Part shown: piece after piece, positions 18,810 to 27,307 of the stretch
How positions within the stretch are numbered: the first letter of the stretch is position 1
Layout of the letters: every line of letters begins with the position of its first letter
NCBI GenBank assembly: GCA_025361125.1
Contig: JANYBM010000022.1
Span: 18,673 to 82,672 of the forward strand
Length of the DNA: 64,000 nt
DNA from: Holophagaceae bacterium
GTDB taxonomy: Bacteria; Acidobacteriota; Holophagae; Holophagales; Holophagaceae
Reading direction: 5' to 3'
Made by a program: the position numbers and the translations under genes
Notes under the pieces: generated by a model
What the model was told of the DNA's origin: nothing
The model's database searches: none
Seen by the model: the letters and a program-made list of their open reading frames with translations, nothing else

Positions 18810-20429
18810 ATGTTGATGGCTCCGCCACCACCCGCGATTATTCTAATTACCGGGGCCGATGTGTGGCTGGATGATGGCCGAAATGCTGAGATCAAACCCT
18901 CCCAAGCTGTAGCAGTGAAGGGCACGCGGATTTTAGCAGTGGGTCCAGTTGCTCAACTGGTGAAACGCTACCCAAACGCGTCCAGGGTGGAACTGAATGG
19001 TGGCACCTTGCTCCCCGCCTTCACCGAAGGTCATGCCCACGTAAGCGGCCTTGGTATTGCCAAATCGGAAGTGGACTTAAACGGAACCAAGGACTCGAAG
19101 GAGGCTGCCGAGCGTGTGCGGACTTGGTCCGCAGCTCACAAAAATGGTTGGATCAAAGGCCGGGGCTGGGATCAGAACCGATGGCACGGCAAGGCCTTTC
19201 CCACTCTTTCAGACTTGGATTCAGTTAGCGGAAGTCGCCCCGCTTATCTGGTCCGCGTGGATGGCCACGCCGCCTGGGTGAACTCCACGGCCTTAAGGCT
19301 GGCGGGTATCTCCGCGAGCACACCGGATCCCAAGAGTGGACGGATTCTGCACGACGATAAGGGCGATCCCACAGGGGTTCTCGTGGATGGCGCTTTGGAG
19401 TTGGTCGCAAAGCTCATTCCATTGCCCACGGAACTGGAACGCAGGGAGCACTTGCTGGAGGGCCTGTTGGAATTGCGGAATGAAGGCTTTGCAGCGGTTG
19501 CAGATATGGGAGTCGATGTCCTGGAGTTGGCGACCTACCGCGCTCTGGTCGCTGAAAATGCCCTGCCCATACGCGTCTTCGCATACTTGAGACACGATCC
19601 CAACCTCCTCTTCCAGGAATTGAAGCAGCCGCGATCAGAGGCCACAGCCTTCTTCCAAGTGCAGGGGGTGAAGTTCTATATGGACGGTGCCTTGGGCAGC
19701 CGTGGGGCCCGGTTGAACCAGCCATACAGCGATGAAGCTGCCACAAGCGGTCTTTGGGTCACAGAACCCGACGATGTGCTACGGGACGCCACCACAACTA
19801 TGAAGGCGGGCTATCAGCCTGCGGTACACGCAATCGGCGACGCCGCCAACCGGATGGCATTGGACATTCTCGAGGCAGCCAAACAATCATCCCACAGCCT
19901 GATCCAACCCCGCATCGAACACGCCCAGATCGTTGCTGCCCTTGATGTGCCCCGCTTCGGAAAGCTGGGGGTCATCGCATCGGTCCAACCCGTGCACTGC
20001 ACCTCGGACCATGCCTGGACGCCTGCACGCCTGGGTCCTGAGCGGGTCCACGAAGCCTTTCCTTGGCGCGGTCTCCTGAAAGGGGGTGCCGTGCTGGCCT
20101 TCGGGAGCGATGCACCTATTGAGGATCCGAATCCCTACGTCACCTTGGCGGCCGCCGAAACCCGCGAGGATCCCAAAGGCGATCCGCCCGGCGGTTTCTT
20201 GCCGGAGCAGAGACTCACCCGGCTAGAAGCGCTACGCGCCTACACCTTGGGCAATGCAAGGGCACTGGGCCGTAAGGACATGGGCCGTATCCAAAAAGGA
20301 GCGGTAGCGGACCTGCTCTGGGTGAGTTCACCCATCTTCACTTTGAACCCTGCGGAATTGCGCAAATTACGTCCAGGCCGGTTGTGGGTTAACGGTGTGG
20401 ATGTAGTGCTTCCCTCGCCGACTCACTGA
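18810..20429 (+). CDS. Amidohydrolase family protein (YtcJ-like)
   Basis: 539 residues. A metal-dependent hydrolase of the Amidohydro_3/YtcJ type. Visible metal motifs: EGHAHVSG (HxH, about residue 72), DGALGSRGARL, HAIGDAANRMALD, RIEHAQIV and GSDAPIEDPNP with the last aspartate. The flanking N- and C-terminal segments form the small beta-sandwich (ITGADVWLDDGR at the start, GAVADLLWVS near the end). The substrate of this group is generally unknown; amide or ester bonds are typical. No signal peptide is evident. The ATG follows GAGG by five bases. The diguanylate cyclase gene begins three bases after its stop. Confidence 0.82.
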   Translation: MLMAPPPPAIILITGADVWLDDGRNAEIKPSQAVAVKGTRILAVGPVAQLVKRYPNASRVELNGGTLLPAFTEGHAHVSGLGIAKSEVDLNGTKDSKEAAERVRTWSAAHKNGWIKGRGWDQNRWHGKAFPTLSDLDSVSGSRPAYLVRVDGHAAWVNSTALRLAGISASTPDPKSGRILHDDKGDPTGVLVDGALELVAKLIPLPTELERREHLLEGLLELRNEGFAAVADMGVDVLELATYRALVAENALPIRVFAYLRHDPNLLFQELKQPRSEATAFFQVQGVKFYMDGALGSRGARLNQPYSDEAATSGLWVTEPDDVLRDATTTMKAGYQPAVHAIGDAANRMALDILEAAKQSSHSLIQPRIEHAQIVAALDVPRFGKLGVIASVQPVHCTSDHAWTPARLGPERVHEAFPWRGLLKGGAVLAFGSDAPIEDPNPYVTLAAAETREDPKGDPPGGFLPEQRLTRLEALRAYTLGNARALGRKDMGRIQKGAVADLLWVSSPIFTLNPAELRKLRPGRLWVNGVDVVLPSPTH

Positions 20430-20432
20430 CCC

Positions 20433-21716
20433 ATGGATTTCATCAGCCCCCTGCCCCTGGCCCCTGAGGATCGCAGCTACCAGCGGGAGCTTCATCAAGC
20501 CTTGTTGGCCGAATTGTTCCACCACACGAAAGTGGCTTTGCTCTTTCTGGTTCTGGTGATGGTTTTCATTTGGCAACTGCTGGGCCCTTTGGCGGAAAAC
20601 CATCCACTCTTCCCGTGGATATATGTTGGAACCGCAATCATTGTGTTACTGAGACTCTTTTCTATTCAACTGATGGAAATGTGGCCTCGATGGTTGCCGG
20701 AACCCGGAGACCGCCATCTGGTTTTCATACTGGGCAGCACACTGGTGGGGCTTGCTTTCGGAACCATCAACTGGGTCATGGTGCCGTTGTTGGACCCCAT
20801 TCAATTAGCGCTGCTTGGGCTCATCCTGGTTGGCGTCAATTCAGTGGCGGTACAGAGCATGACCGGCAGTCCCCTGGCCTTCGCGCTGTATATGCTGCCG
20901 AACATGGGGATTTTCACGATGAAGTCCTTCCTTCGGCCGCCCATCGAGCACAACAGCTTGTTTTTGGCGCTACTCATCATCTTCATTGTTGTTCTGTTGA
21001 TCATGTCGGTGCGGTTTCACCAGAGTTTGCGCAATAGCATTCTTCAAGGTCTGAAGCTCGGCGATCTGGCCCTTAGAGACACTTTGACGGGCCTTCGAAA
21101 TCGGCGTTTTCTCCAGGAGTTCATGGAAACGGAAGTGGAGCGCACCCAGCGCACCTGGTCGGTGAACTACCACGGGTCCGCGCTGCCATCGAGCAGCTTG
21201 GCACTCATCATGTTGGACCTGGATAATTTCAAGAGCGTGAACGATAGCTATGGCCATGAAGCTGGAGACGAAGTACTGCGGCAGTTTTCATTGATTTTGC
21301 GGGATACGGTTCGGAAACCGGATCTGGTCACCCGTTGGGGCGGGGAAGAATTCGTCGTGGTTGCCGTGGACACTTTCCGCACGCCGCAATTGACCCTGGC
21401 CGAGCGAATCCGGCAGGCCGTGGAAGCTCATCCATTCCGGTTGCCTGGTGGTCATACCATTCGCCAAACCTGCTCAGTGGGATACGCCTTCTTTCCGTTC
21501 CTGGAGCAGGATCCTGAGGGCATGGCCTGGGATCAGGTGCTGAATCTCGCCGATGGGGGGCTCTATATCGCAAAGCGGGAGGGGCGAAACCGAGTTTGCG
21601 GAGTGCTTCCTGGGCCGGCCCTATCGGACTCCCCCAGAGCCCTGGTGGCCGTGGGCAAGGATTTGATGGACCCCATGCGGGCAGGTCTGGTGAGTCTGGT
21701 ACGAAGGAATACCTAG
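20433..21716 (+). CDS. Membrane diguanylate cyclase (GGDEF)
   Basis: 427 residues. The N-terminal 195 residues contain five or six membrane helices with no recognised sensory domain. The GGDEF domain starts near residue 210 with the usual RDTLTGLRNRRFL, contains LIMLDLDNFKSVND and the active-site RWGGEEFVVV. An RxxD inhibitory site is present five residues before GGEEF (RKPD), suggesting product feedback. The predicted reaction is synthesis of cyclic di-GMP from two GTP. The start lies three bases after the amidohydrolase stop, so the two are probably co-transcribed. Confidence 0.9.
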   Translation: MDFISPLPLAPEDRSYQRELHQALLAELFHHTKVALLFLVLVMVFIWQLLGPLAENHPLFPWIYVGTAIIVLLRLFSIQLMEMWPRWLPEPGDRHLVFILGSTLVGLAFGTINWVMVPLLDPIQLALLGLILVGVNSVAVQSMTGSPLAFALYMLPNMGIFTMKSFLRPPIEHNSLFLALLIIFIVVLLIMSVRFHQSLRNSILQGLKLGDLALRDTLTGLRNRRFLQEFMETEVERTQRTWSVNYHGSALPSSSLALIMLDLDNFKSVNDSYGHEAGDEVLRQFSLILRDTVRKPDLVTRWGGEEFVVVAVDTFRTPQLTLAERIRQAVEAHPFRLPGGHTIRQTCSVGYAFFPFLEQDPEGMAWDQVLNLADGGLYIAKREGRNRVCGVLPGPALSDSPRALVAVGKDLMDPMRAGLVSLVRRNT

Positions 21717-21727
21717 AGCCTCTTTTG

Positions 21728-21753
21728 CCTTGGCCGACTTTTTTTGGCCAAGG
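21728..21753 (+). terminator. Possible hairpin after diguanylate cyclase gene
   Basis: An 8-bp perfect stem (CCTTGGCC / GGCCAAGG) begins 12 bases after the stop codon. Its 10-base loop holds a run of seven T; no T run follows the stem, so it is not a textbook intrinsic terminator. Confidence 0.4.
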
Positions 21754-21864
21754 TGTAATTGACCCTGGCGCTGGCGCAAGATGGCATACTTCATTGCTAA
21801 TCTTGCTTTCTAAATCCTTCATTGGGCAGGCCCCAATCTTTCTTCGCTATGCTACGGTCGAAGG

Positions 21865-22551
21865 GTGGCACTTCGTCCTGATATCCCTCTTCTCGCGCCA
21901 AGCATTCTTTCGGCGGACTTCGCAAAACTGGGCGAAGCGTTGGCGATGCTCGAATCCACGGGCGCGGACATTGTCCATGTGGATGTCATGGATGGCCGTT
22001 TCGTACCGAACATCACCTTGGGCATGCCCGTGGTGGCGGCCATGCGCAAGGTCACGAGCCTGCCACTGGATTGCCACCTGATGATCATGGAGCCGAGCCG
22101 CTATGCCCTTGAATTCGTGGCTGCGGGTGCAGCGTGGGTGTCGGTGCACCAGGAGGCTGATCCGCACCTCCATCGCACTCTGGATTCCATCCGCAAGGGG
22201 GGCGCAAAAGCAGGCGTGGCACTCAATCCTGGTACACCGGTGGAAACGCTGGTAGATCTCATCGGTGATTTCGATTTCGTACTCTTGATGAGTGTGAACC
22301 CTGGCTTTGGCGGCCAGAGTTTCATCCCGAGGATCATGGATAAAACGAGGCGTCTGGATGCCCTTCGAACCGAGCGCCAAACGCCTTTTCTGATCCAGGT
22401 GGACGGGGGGGTGAGCCAGAAGAATGCAGCAGAACTCGTTCAGGCCGGGGCTGATTGCCTGGTGGCGGGCAATGCTGTCTTCAAGGCTCCGGATCCGGCA
22501 GAAGCCATTCATCAGCTGCAGGCAATGATGCGGGGGAATAGAAAGGCCTAG
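21865..22551 (+). CDS. rpe: Ribulose-phosphate 3-epimerase
   Basis: 228 residues, usual length. It interconverts ribulose 5-phosphate and xylulose 5-phosphate in the pentose phosphate pathway. Family motifs are LAPSILSADFAKLGE, HVDVMDGRFVPNITLG (metal-binding His and Asp), DCHLMI, LMSVNPGFGGQSFIP and VDGGVSQKNA with the second catalytic aspartate. The start is a GTG preceded by GAAGG; no ATG start is in frame near the N-terminal motif. The stop codon overlaps, tail to tail, that of the hemerythrin-like gene on the other strand at a shared CTAG. Confidence 0.95.
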   Translation: MALRPDIPLLAPSILSADFAKLGEALAMLESTGADIVHVDVMDGRFVPNITLGMPVVAAMRKVTSLPLDCHLMIMEPSRYALEFVAAGAAWVSVHQEADPHLHRTLDSIRKGGAKAGVALNPGTPVETLVDLIGDFDFVLLMSVNPGFGGQSFIPRIMDKTRRLDALRTERQTPFLIQVDGGVSQKNAAELVQAGADCLVAGNAVFKAPDPAEAIHQLQAMMRGNRKA

Positions 22552-23003
22552 CGGAGCACAGGGCGGGCTTTCTTACGTCGCTCACCTTGAAGCGCGTTAT
22601 AGGCGGGATAGAGCAATCGCTCCGAATTCTCCAGGCGAAGGTCCAAGATACCTTTCAGACATTCCCAATCAGCTTGCAGCTCTCCTGCATCGAGGGGACT
22701 TTCACTGTTCAGCCAATGCTGAAAGAAAGCCTGCGAGAGTTCTGTGCAGCTCCTGAGCGGATGAACCCACTGACTCATGATGGCGGCTATTTCTGGCTTT
22801 CGATGGGCTTCCTCATCAAGAATCGCCACAAGCAAATCGTCTTCCACGCGAAGGTGGAAGAGAACCCGCACTTGCAGCGAAACCAGAAGGCTGAGCCCTT
22901 CCTTGGAGCCAAGGTCTTCAGGCTTGACGCGTCCAAGCAATTCAAGGACGCCCTGACGTTGGATCGAAAGATTATGGATGAGCGGAAAGCCGAAGGCTGT
23001 CAT
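22548..23003 (-). CDS. Hemerythrin-like helical protein (divergent)
   Basis: 151 residues, mostly alpha-helical, no signal peptide. The arrangement of histidines and acidic residues (PLIHNLSIQRQ, VLFHLRVEDDLL, AFFQHWL, LENSERLLYPAYNAL) resembles the HHE/hemerythrin four-helix fold, in which His and Glu ligate a di-iron centre; HxxxE-type spacing is recognisable but not all ligands are conserved, so this is a tentative fold-level call. The gene is divergent from the MocR-type regulator at 23154 with 150 bases between, which could place it under that regulator. Start uncertain; the open frame extends to a TTG at 23024. Confidence 0.5.
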   Translation of the reverse strand: MTAFGFPLIHNLSIQRQGVLELLGRVKPEDLGSKEGLSLLVSLQVRVLFHLRVEDDLLVAILDEEAHRKPEIAAIMSQWVHPLRSCTELSQAFFQHWLNSESPLDAGELQADWECLKGILDLRLENSERLLYPAYNALQGERRKKARPVLR

Positions 23004-23153
23004 TTCTCGGCCAGGCATCAGCAAGCAAATGCTTGGCGAAACAAAAGGTGGTGCATGGGGTTTTCCTCCACCTCATGTTTACGATGACTATTGGGCTAAC
23101 CTATAGACCAGTTCCACCATTCGACACTAGACCACTTGGATAGCTCAACACCC

Positions 23154-24620
23154 ATGCGCATCAGCGACCTAGCCATCAGCCTTGACTTGAATGCCAAGGA
23201 GCCTCTGCAGCTGCAGATTTCGCGGGCTCTTGTTCTGGTCATCAGGAATGGGCGCATCAAGCCTGGCATGCCCCTTCCCGGCTCCCGGCAGCTCGCGGAA
23301 GACCTGGGTGTTCATCGCAATACCGTGCTTGCTGCATTGCGAGAGCTGGAAGCAGAAGGCTGGATAGAAACCCGCCAAGGCAGCGGTACTTTCGTCTCAG
23401 AAAGTTTGCCGGATCTCGCTCCCTACGGATGGGGTCAACCAAGTGGCGATGAGGCGGCCCGGCATCCGCCAATGGATCCCGGTTATGACCTGCCCTCACA
23501 GTTAAGTCCCATTACAGAACCTTTTCAGGCCTTGATGGATTTATCAGAAGGGTTGGCGGACGTCCGTCTTGCCCCTACTGAAGCCATGGGGCGCGCCTAT
23601 CAGCGGGCCATTCGGCTCCATGGAAACGAGTTGTTGCAGTACGGAGAACCCAAAGGCAATGTGCTGCTGCGACAGGCTCTTTCGGTCATGTTATCTGAGC
23701 GCCGGGGACTGGTGGTTGACCCGGATCAGATCCTGGTGACTCGGGGTAGCCGTATGGCTCTGGATCTTGTAACCCTATCTCTCTTTAAACAGGGTGGATC
23801 TATTGCTGTTGAGGACCCAGGAAATCGGATTGCCTGGGAAACGATGCAGCAGAGTTCCGGCGTAGTCCTTCAGCCCGTGCCGGTGGACGGGGAAGGCATG
23901 AATCTCGACGCACTGGAGTCCTTGCTCAAGAAACAACGCGTGGATCTGGTGTATCTGACCCCCCACCATCAGAACCCGACAACTGTTGCTTTGAGCCCCA
24001 ATCGCCGCATGCGTCTGCTGGAGCTGGCTCAGCGGTATCGCATGGCCGTACTGGAGGACGACTATGATTTTGAATACCAGTACGATGGCAGATCCATGCT
24101 CCCCTTGGCCAGTGGCGACCCAACAGGGCAGGTGATCTACATGGGTTCCTTAAGCAAGCTCATCGCACCGGGTGTGCGCCTGGGTTTCCTGGTGGCCCCC
24201 AAAGGGCTCGTGGACCGTCTGACCCGGGTGCGGTTGCGCATGGACTCGCAAGGCGATCGTGTTCTGGAGTGGGCTGTGGCCGACATGTTCCGTGATGGCG
24301 ACATGGCGCGACACGTTCGTAAAGTTCGCAAAGCCTATGAAGCACGTCGGGATCACCTGATCGCCTGTCTACGTCAGCACTTGGGTGATGCCTTGTCATT
24401 TGACAAACCAGATGGAGGCCTCGCGCTATGGGCTCAGGCGAAACCAGGCCTGGATCTGGAGAGTTGGGTCCAGCGTTGCAGGCAACAGAGCTTGATCATT
24501 CAACCCGGGAGCTATTTCTCCTTCAATCGAAACCCTCTGGGGGCGACTCGGTTGGCGTTCTCCCAGTTCGAGCCGGGGCAGTTGGAGAATGCGGTGCGTA
24601 GGATGAAGGCGTGTTATTGA
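23154..24620 (+). CDS. MocR/PdxR-type GntR-aminotransferase regulator
   Basis: 488 residues. The first 75 residues are a GntR winged helix (EPLQLQISRALVLVIRNGRI, SRQLAEDLGVHRNTVLAALRELE, TRQGSGTFV). The remainder is a fold-type I aminotransferase domain: HHQNPT in the cofactor cleft, DDYDFEYQYDG with the PLP-contacting aspartate, and the PLP lysine in MGSLSKLIAPGVRLGF. Such regulators bind PLP and control vitamin B6, GABA or amino-acid metabolism genes. None of those genes is adjacent; the nearest divergent gene is a hemerythrin-like protein. An in-frame TTG at 23136 is an alternative start. Confidence 0.9.
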   Translation: MRISDLAISLDLNAKEPLQLQISRALVLVIRNGRIKPGMPLPGSRQLAEDLGVHRNTVLAALRELEAEGWIETRQGSGTFVSESLPDLAPYGWGQPSGDEAARHPPMDPGYDLPSQLSPITEPFQALMDLSEGLADVRLAPTEAMGRAYQRAIRLHGNELLQYGEPKGNVLLRQALSVMLSERRGLVVDPDQILVTRGSRMALDLVTLSLFKQGGSIAVEDPGNRIAWETMQQSSGVVLQPVPVDGEGMNLDALESLLKKQRVDLVYLTPHHQNPTTVALSPNRRMRLLELAQRYRMAVLEDDYDFEYQYDGRSMLPLASGDPTGQVIYMGSLSKLIAPGVRLGFLVAPKGLVDRLTRVRLRMDSQGDRVLEWAVADMFRDGDMARHVRKVRKAYEARRDHLIACLRQHLGDALSFDKPDGGLALWAQAKPGLDLESWVQRCRQQSLIIQPGSYFSFNRNPLGATRLAFSQFEPGQLENAVRRMKACY

Positions 24621-24652
24621 ATTCAAGCCGCCACTGAACTGACTGGGACTCT

Positions 24653-24704
24653 AATGACCTGCATGCAACCACCTTGGCCGGAAGGAATGGCCAGGTCATT
24701 TTTT
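24653..24704 (+). terminator. Convergent terminator after MocR gene
   Basis: AATGACCT (24653-24660) pairs with AGGTCATT (24693-24700), with an inner CCTTGGCC / GGCCAGG pairing, followed by TTTTTT ending at 24704. It sits 33 bases after the MocR stop codon and overlaps the last codons of the convergent gene. Confidence 0.65.
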
Positions 24705-25493
24705 CGGAAGCAAAAGAATTTCCTTCATGCGGGCAAGGCCTTCGGCCTTTCCGTGCCCCTTTGGTAGATGCAACACCACCGAGCGTTCGCCATCGCTGCC
24801 CGCAACCCAAACTGAGGTTCCACTCGCGTCACCAGAGACAGGGGCAGAGCCTGTCTTGAACCACCATTCGGCACTTTTGGTGATCCAGCCATCAAAGGTC
24901 CCGCTCATCAGTCGCTTGCATAGGGAAAGCAGGGGTTCTTGATCAGCGTTGGCTAACCATTTGGCCATGGACAAAGCTGTAGTCCTGAGCAAGTAGCCTT
25001 CTCCAATCCACTCAGGACTCATGACCGGGATGGTCTCCCCAGCCTTCAATCGGTTTCCCAGAAAGGGCTTGAAGGTTTGTTCCAGCCGATATCTCGCGGC
25101 GCCTTCGCCATAGTCCTGCTTCCAGCGTTCAGCAGATTCATAGCTCCAAACCATAAATGCGAGATTGCAGCTTTCCAGGGTCGCCTTGGCCAGATCCACC
25201 CTGCCATGGCCCTTTCGGTTCCAACAGTGAATGCCGTTCAGTTCGCCTTTGCATTTGAAGGTGACCATCCTTGAGGCCCATTCCTCGCCTTCCAGCCTCA
25301 GCCAGAGCAGGCTTGCCAAGCTGCCCATGGGGGTCTCTTGGGAATCTTCACCAAAACTTTTGCAAGTCCCATCCACGGAAGCCCATGCAAAAACCTCACC
25401 TGGATGCAGCACGGGAGCGGTAAGTCCTGATGGGGGTGGCTGCTGGCCGTGGGCCAACAGCGGGGGTACCAGCAGCCATAAGAATCTTTTCAT
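24696..25493 (-). CDS. Secreted penicillin-binding-like protein, catalytic lysine missing
   Basis: 265 residues with a signal peptide (MKRFLWLLVPPLLAHGQQ). Two of three serine-transpeptidase motifs are present in the right order: SCN (residues 108-110, the SxN motif) and KTG (213-215, in WFKTGSAP). The stretch FKCKGELNGIHCWNRKGHG before SCN is typical of small penicillin-binding transpeptidase-like proteins. Where SxxK is expected, the sequence is SLAS (58-61, in PMGSLASLLWL), so the general-base lysine is replaced by serine. It is therefore predicted inactive in the usual reaction and may bind peptidoglycan stems or beta-lactams without turnover. Its ATG overlaps the stop of the upstream receiver/GAF gene by four bases, making it the third gene of a signalling operon. 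Confidence 0.7.
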   Translation of the reverse strand: MKRFLWLLVPPLLAHGQQPPPSGLTAPVLHPGEVFAWASVDGTCKSFGEDSQETPMGSLASLLWLRLEGEEWASRMVTFKCKGELNGIHCWNRKGHGRVDLAKATLESCNLAFMVWSYESAERWKQDYGEGAARYRLEQTFKPFLGNRLKAGETIPVMSPEWIGEGYLLRTTALSMAKWLANADQEPLLSLCKRLMSGTFDGWITKSAEWWFKTGSAPVSGDASGTSVWVAGSDGERSVVLHLPKGHGKAEGLARMKEILLLPKK

Positions 25494-27307
25494 ATTGACT
25501 CAGTGTCCAACTGCAGTGAAAGCTCCAACAGGGTGCCTTCACCCATGTTTTCTATTCGCATGGCCGCTTGATACGAGGACATGAGCTGGACACAGGCAGG
25601 AAGTCCTGGTCCCGGCTTGCGGACCCCCAGCACTGCGTCCTCCAAAGATTCCTCGTGCAATACCGAAAAGGGTTCAAACGCATGGGTCAATACTTCTGTA
25701 GGAATGGGACCCCCTTCATCCGCCATCTCCAGCTGATAGCGCCCATCGAGTATCGCGGTTCGGACCAATAAGGAGGGCGATGGTGTGGGACCCCCCAAGG
25801 CATGGCGAACCATCTCGGCGACTGTCTCTGAGAAATCACCATAGATGCCAAATACCTTTGCCTCGGCAGCCCCAACCTCAAGCCTCAATCCACGATCGCC
25901 CAGATGGCCCTCAATGGACATCAATTCCAATTCCTGGGATAGCAGTTCGTCCAAAATAATCCATTCAGGACGAGTATTTTCCTGTTTGCCCACGCGACGG
26001 GTAAGCGCCTTCACAAGGTTTCCGATTTGCCCAACCGAATGTCTGATCTGAGCCACGGAGTGTTTCCACTCACCACTTCCCTGCTCCATATGATCCAGGG
26101 CCGCGCTTTGCACCTGGAGCGTGGCGACGGGCTCCTGCAAACGCTTCGTCATCTTCTGAAAGAGGTCTCCAAGGAGGGCTTGCCGTTCGCGCAAACTGAG
26201 AGCCGCTTGGGCCTGATGAACTTCCATATAGGCGGACTCCACAATTTCGTAACTGGAGGCAAGGGCTCGTGAGCTCTCGCTCAGGCTGTAGATCAGCTCC
26301 GCATTCTGCAGACTCACTTGGGCGAGTCCGCCGATCAGGGCGATGAGTTCCACTTCGTAAGGCAGGAAGGGACGGCTCGCCTCTCGGCTGAGCGCCCAGA
26401 ATCCCCACAATTCAGCTTCGTGCTGTCGGTGAGGCATGGGGAGGAGCAATGCCTCTGAAGGTTGCGTCCATAGTCCCAAAGCCAGACCTGGGTCCCAATA
26501 GGGGGACTGCAACAAATGCTGTCCTAGAATCGGGCCTTCGTTCATTACTCGCTTCAGGCGCATGGGTAGGACATGGTCACCACGCACAGGGGCTGTCATT
26601 TCCGATCCGTCTTCCGTCCACTGCAGTCCCTCGAAATACCCTCCATCCGCCTGGACACGAAAGGCATGGAGCATTTTTAAGCCCAGATCCTCTTGGGCTC
26701 TTCCAAGGATTCGCGTTAGCAGGGACCTCGGGTCAGGTTCCGCAACGATGCTCTGGCTGAGAGCCAATAACCGGGACAAATTTCGATTGCGAATTTCCAG
26801 GGCATCCTGGGCTTCTTGAAGTTTCCGGTTGGAGCCCTGGGCTTCCTTCAGGCGCGCTTCGAGATGCTCCACGATCTGTTGACTGAACTGCCTAAGCACC
26901 GCGCCTTCCCGGCCCTGATCAACCTTATCCCGCTGCCCTCCCAGGTACGCCTCCACCTGGGTCGTGAATTGGAAGGGATCAATGGGCTTCGAAATGTAGC
27001 CATCGCAGCCCGACACCAGCGCTGTTTCACGATCTATCTTCATGGTCTTGGCGGTCAGGGCAATGATGGGGATGCCGTTCAGGTCAGCGTTTTGCCGCAA
27101 CTTGGTGGCCACTTCGAAACCCGACAGGCCCGGCAGGTTGATATCCAGCAACACCAGGGCGGGCTTCAACTCCACCGCCATCTGATAGCCCTGCAACCCT
27201 TCTTCCGCCCAATGCATGTCGTAGCCCGCCTGGCCAAGCAGACGCTGCACCAACCGCCAATTCACGGGGTTATCTTCAATGCAAAGGATCTTGAGTTTCG
27301 GGCTCAT
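25490..27307 (-). CDS. Receiver-GAF protein with degenerate histidine-kinase core
   Basis: 605 residues. Domain order: receiver (1-120; IEDNP, phosphoacceptor D55 in LLDINLPG, K107 in SKPID), coiled coil, GAF-like region (about 175-345), a dimerisation-like helix pair (about 375-435) and an ATPase-like end (about 480-600). In the helix pair, the kinase H-box histidine is absent (KMTKRLQEPVATLQ where HELRTPL would be expected). In the ATPase-like end, the asparagine of the N-box is missing (EMVRHALGGP) while remnants of the G-boxes persist (ADEGGPIP, VRKPGPGLPACVQLM). I infer a pseudo-kinase that is switched by phosphorylation of its own receiver. It overlaps the sensor kinase gene upstream and the penicillin-binding-like gene downstream, each by ATGA. 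Confidence 0.8.
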   Translation of the reverse strand: MSPKLKILCIEDNPVNWRLVQRLLGQAGYDMHWAEEGLQGYQMAVELKPALVLLDINLPGLSGFEVATKLRQNADLNGIPIIALTAKTMKIDRETALVSGCDGYISKPIDPFQFTTQVEAYLGGQRDKVDQGREGAVLRQFSQQIVEHLEARLKEAQGSNRKLQEAQDALEIRNRNLSRLLALSQSIVAEPDPRSLLTRILGRAQEDLGLKMLHAFRVQADGGYFEGLQWTEDGSEMTAPVRGDHVLPMRLKRVMNEGPILGQHLLQSPYWDPGLALGLWTQPSEALLLPMPHRQHEAELWGFWALSREASRPFLPYEVELIALIGGLAQVSLQNAELIYSLSESSRALASSYEIVESAYMEVHQAQAALSLRERQALLGDLFQKMTKRLQEPVATLQVQSAALDHMEQGSGEWKHSVAQIRHSVGQIGNLVKALTRRVGKQENTRPEWIILDELLSQELELMSIEGHLGDRGLRLEVGAAEAKVFGIYGDFSETVAEMVRHALGGPTPSPSLLVRTAILDGRYQLEMADEGGPIPTEVLTHAFEPFSVLHEESLEDAVLGVRKPGPGLPACVQLMSSYQAAMRIENMGEGTLLELSLQLDTESI

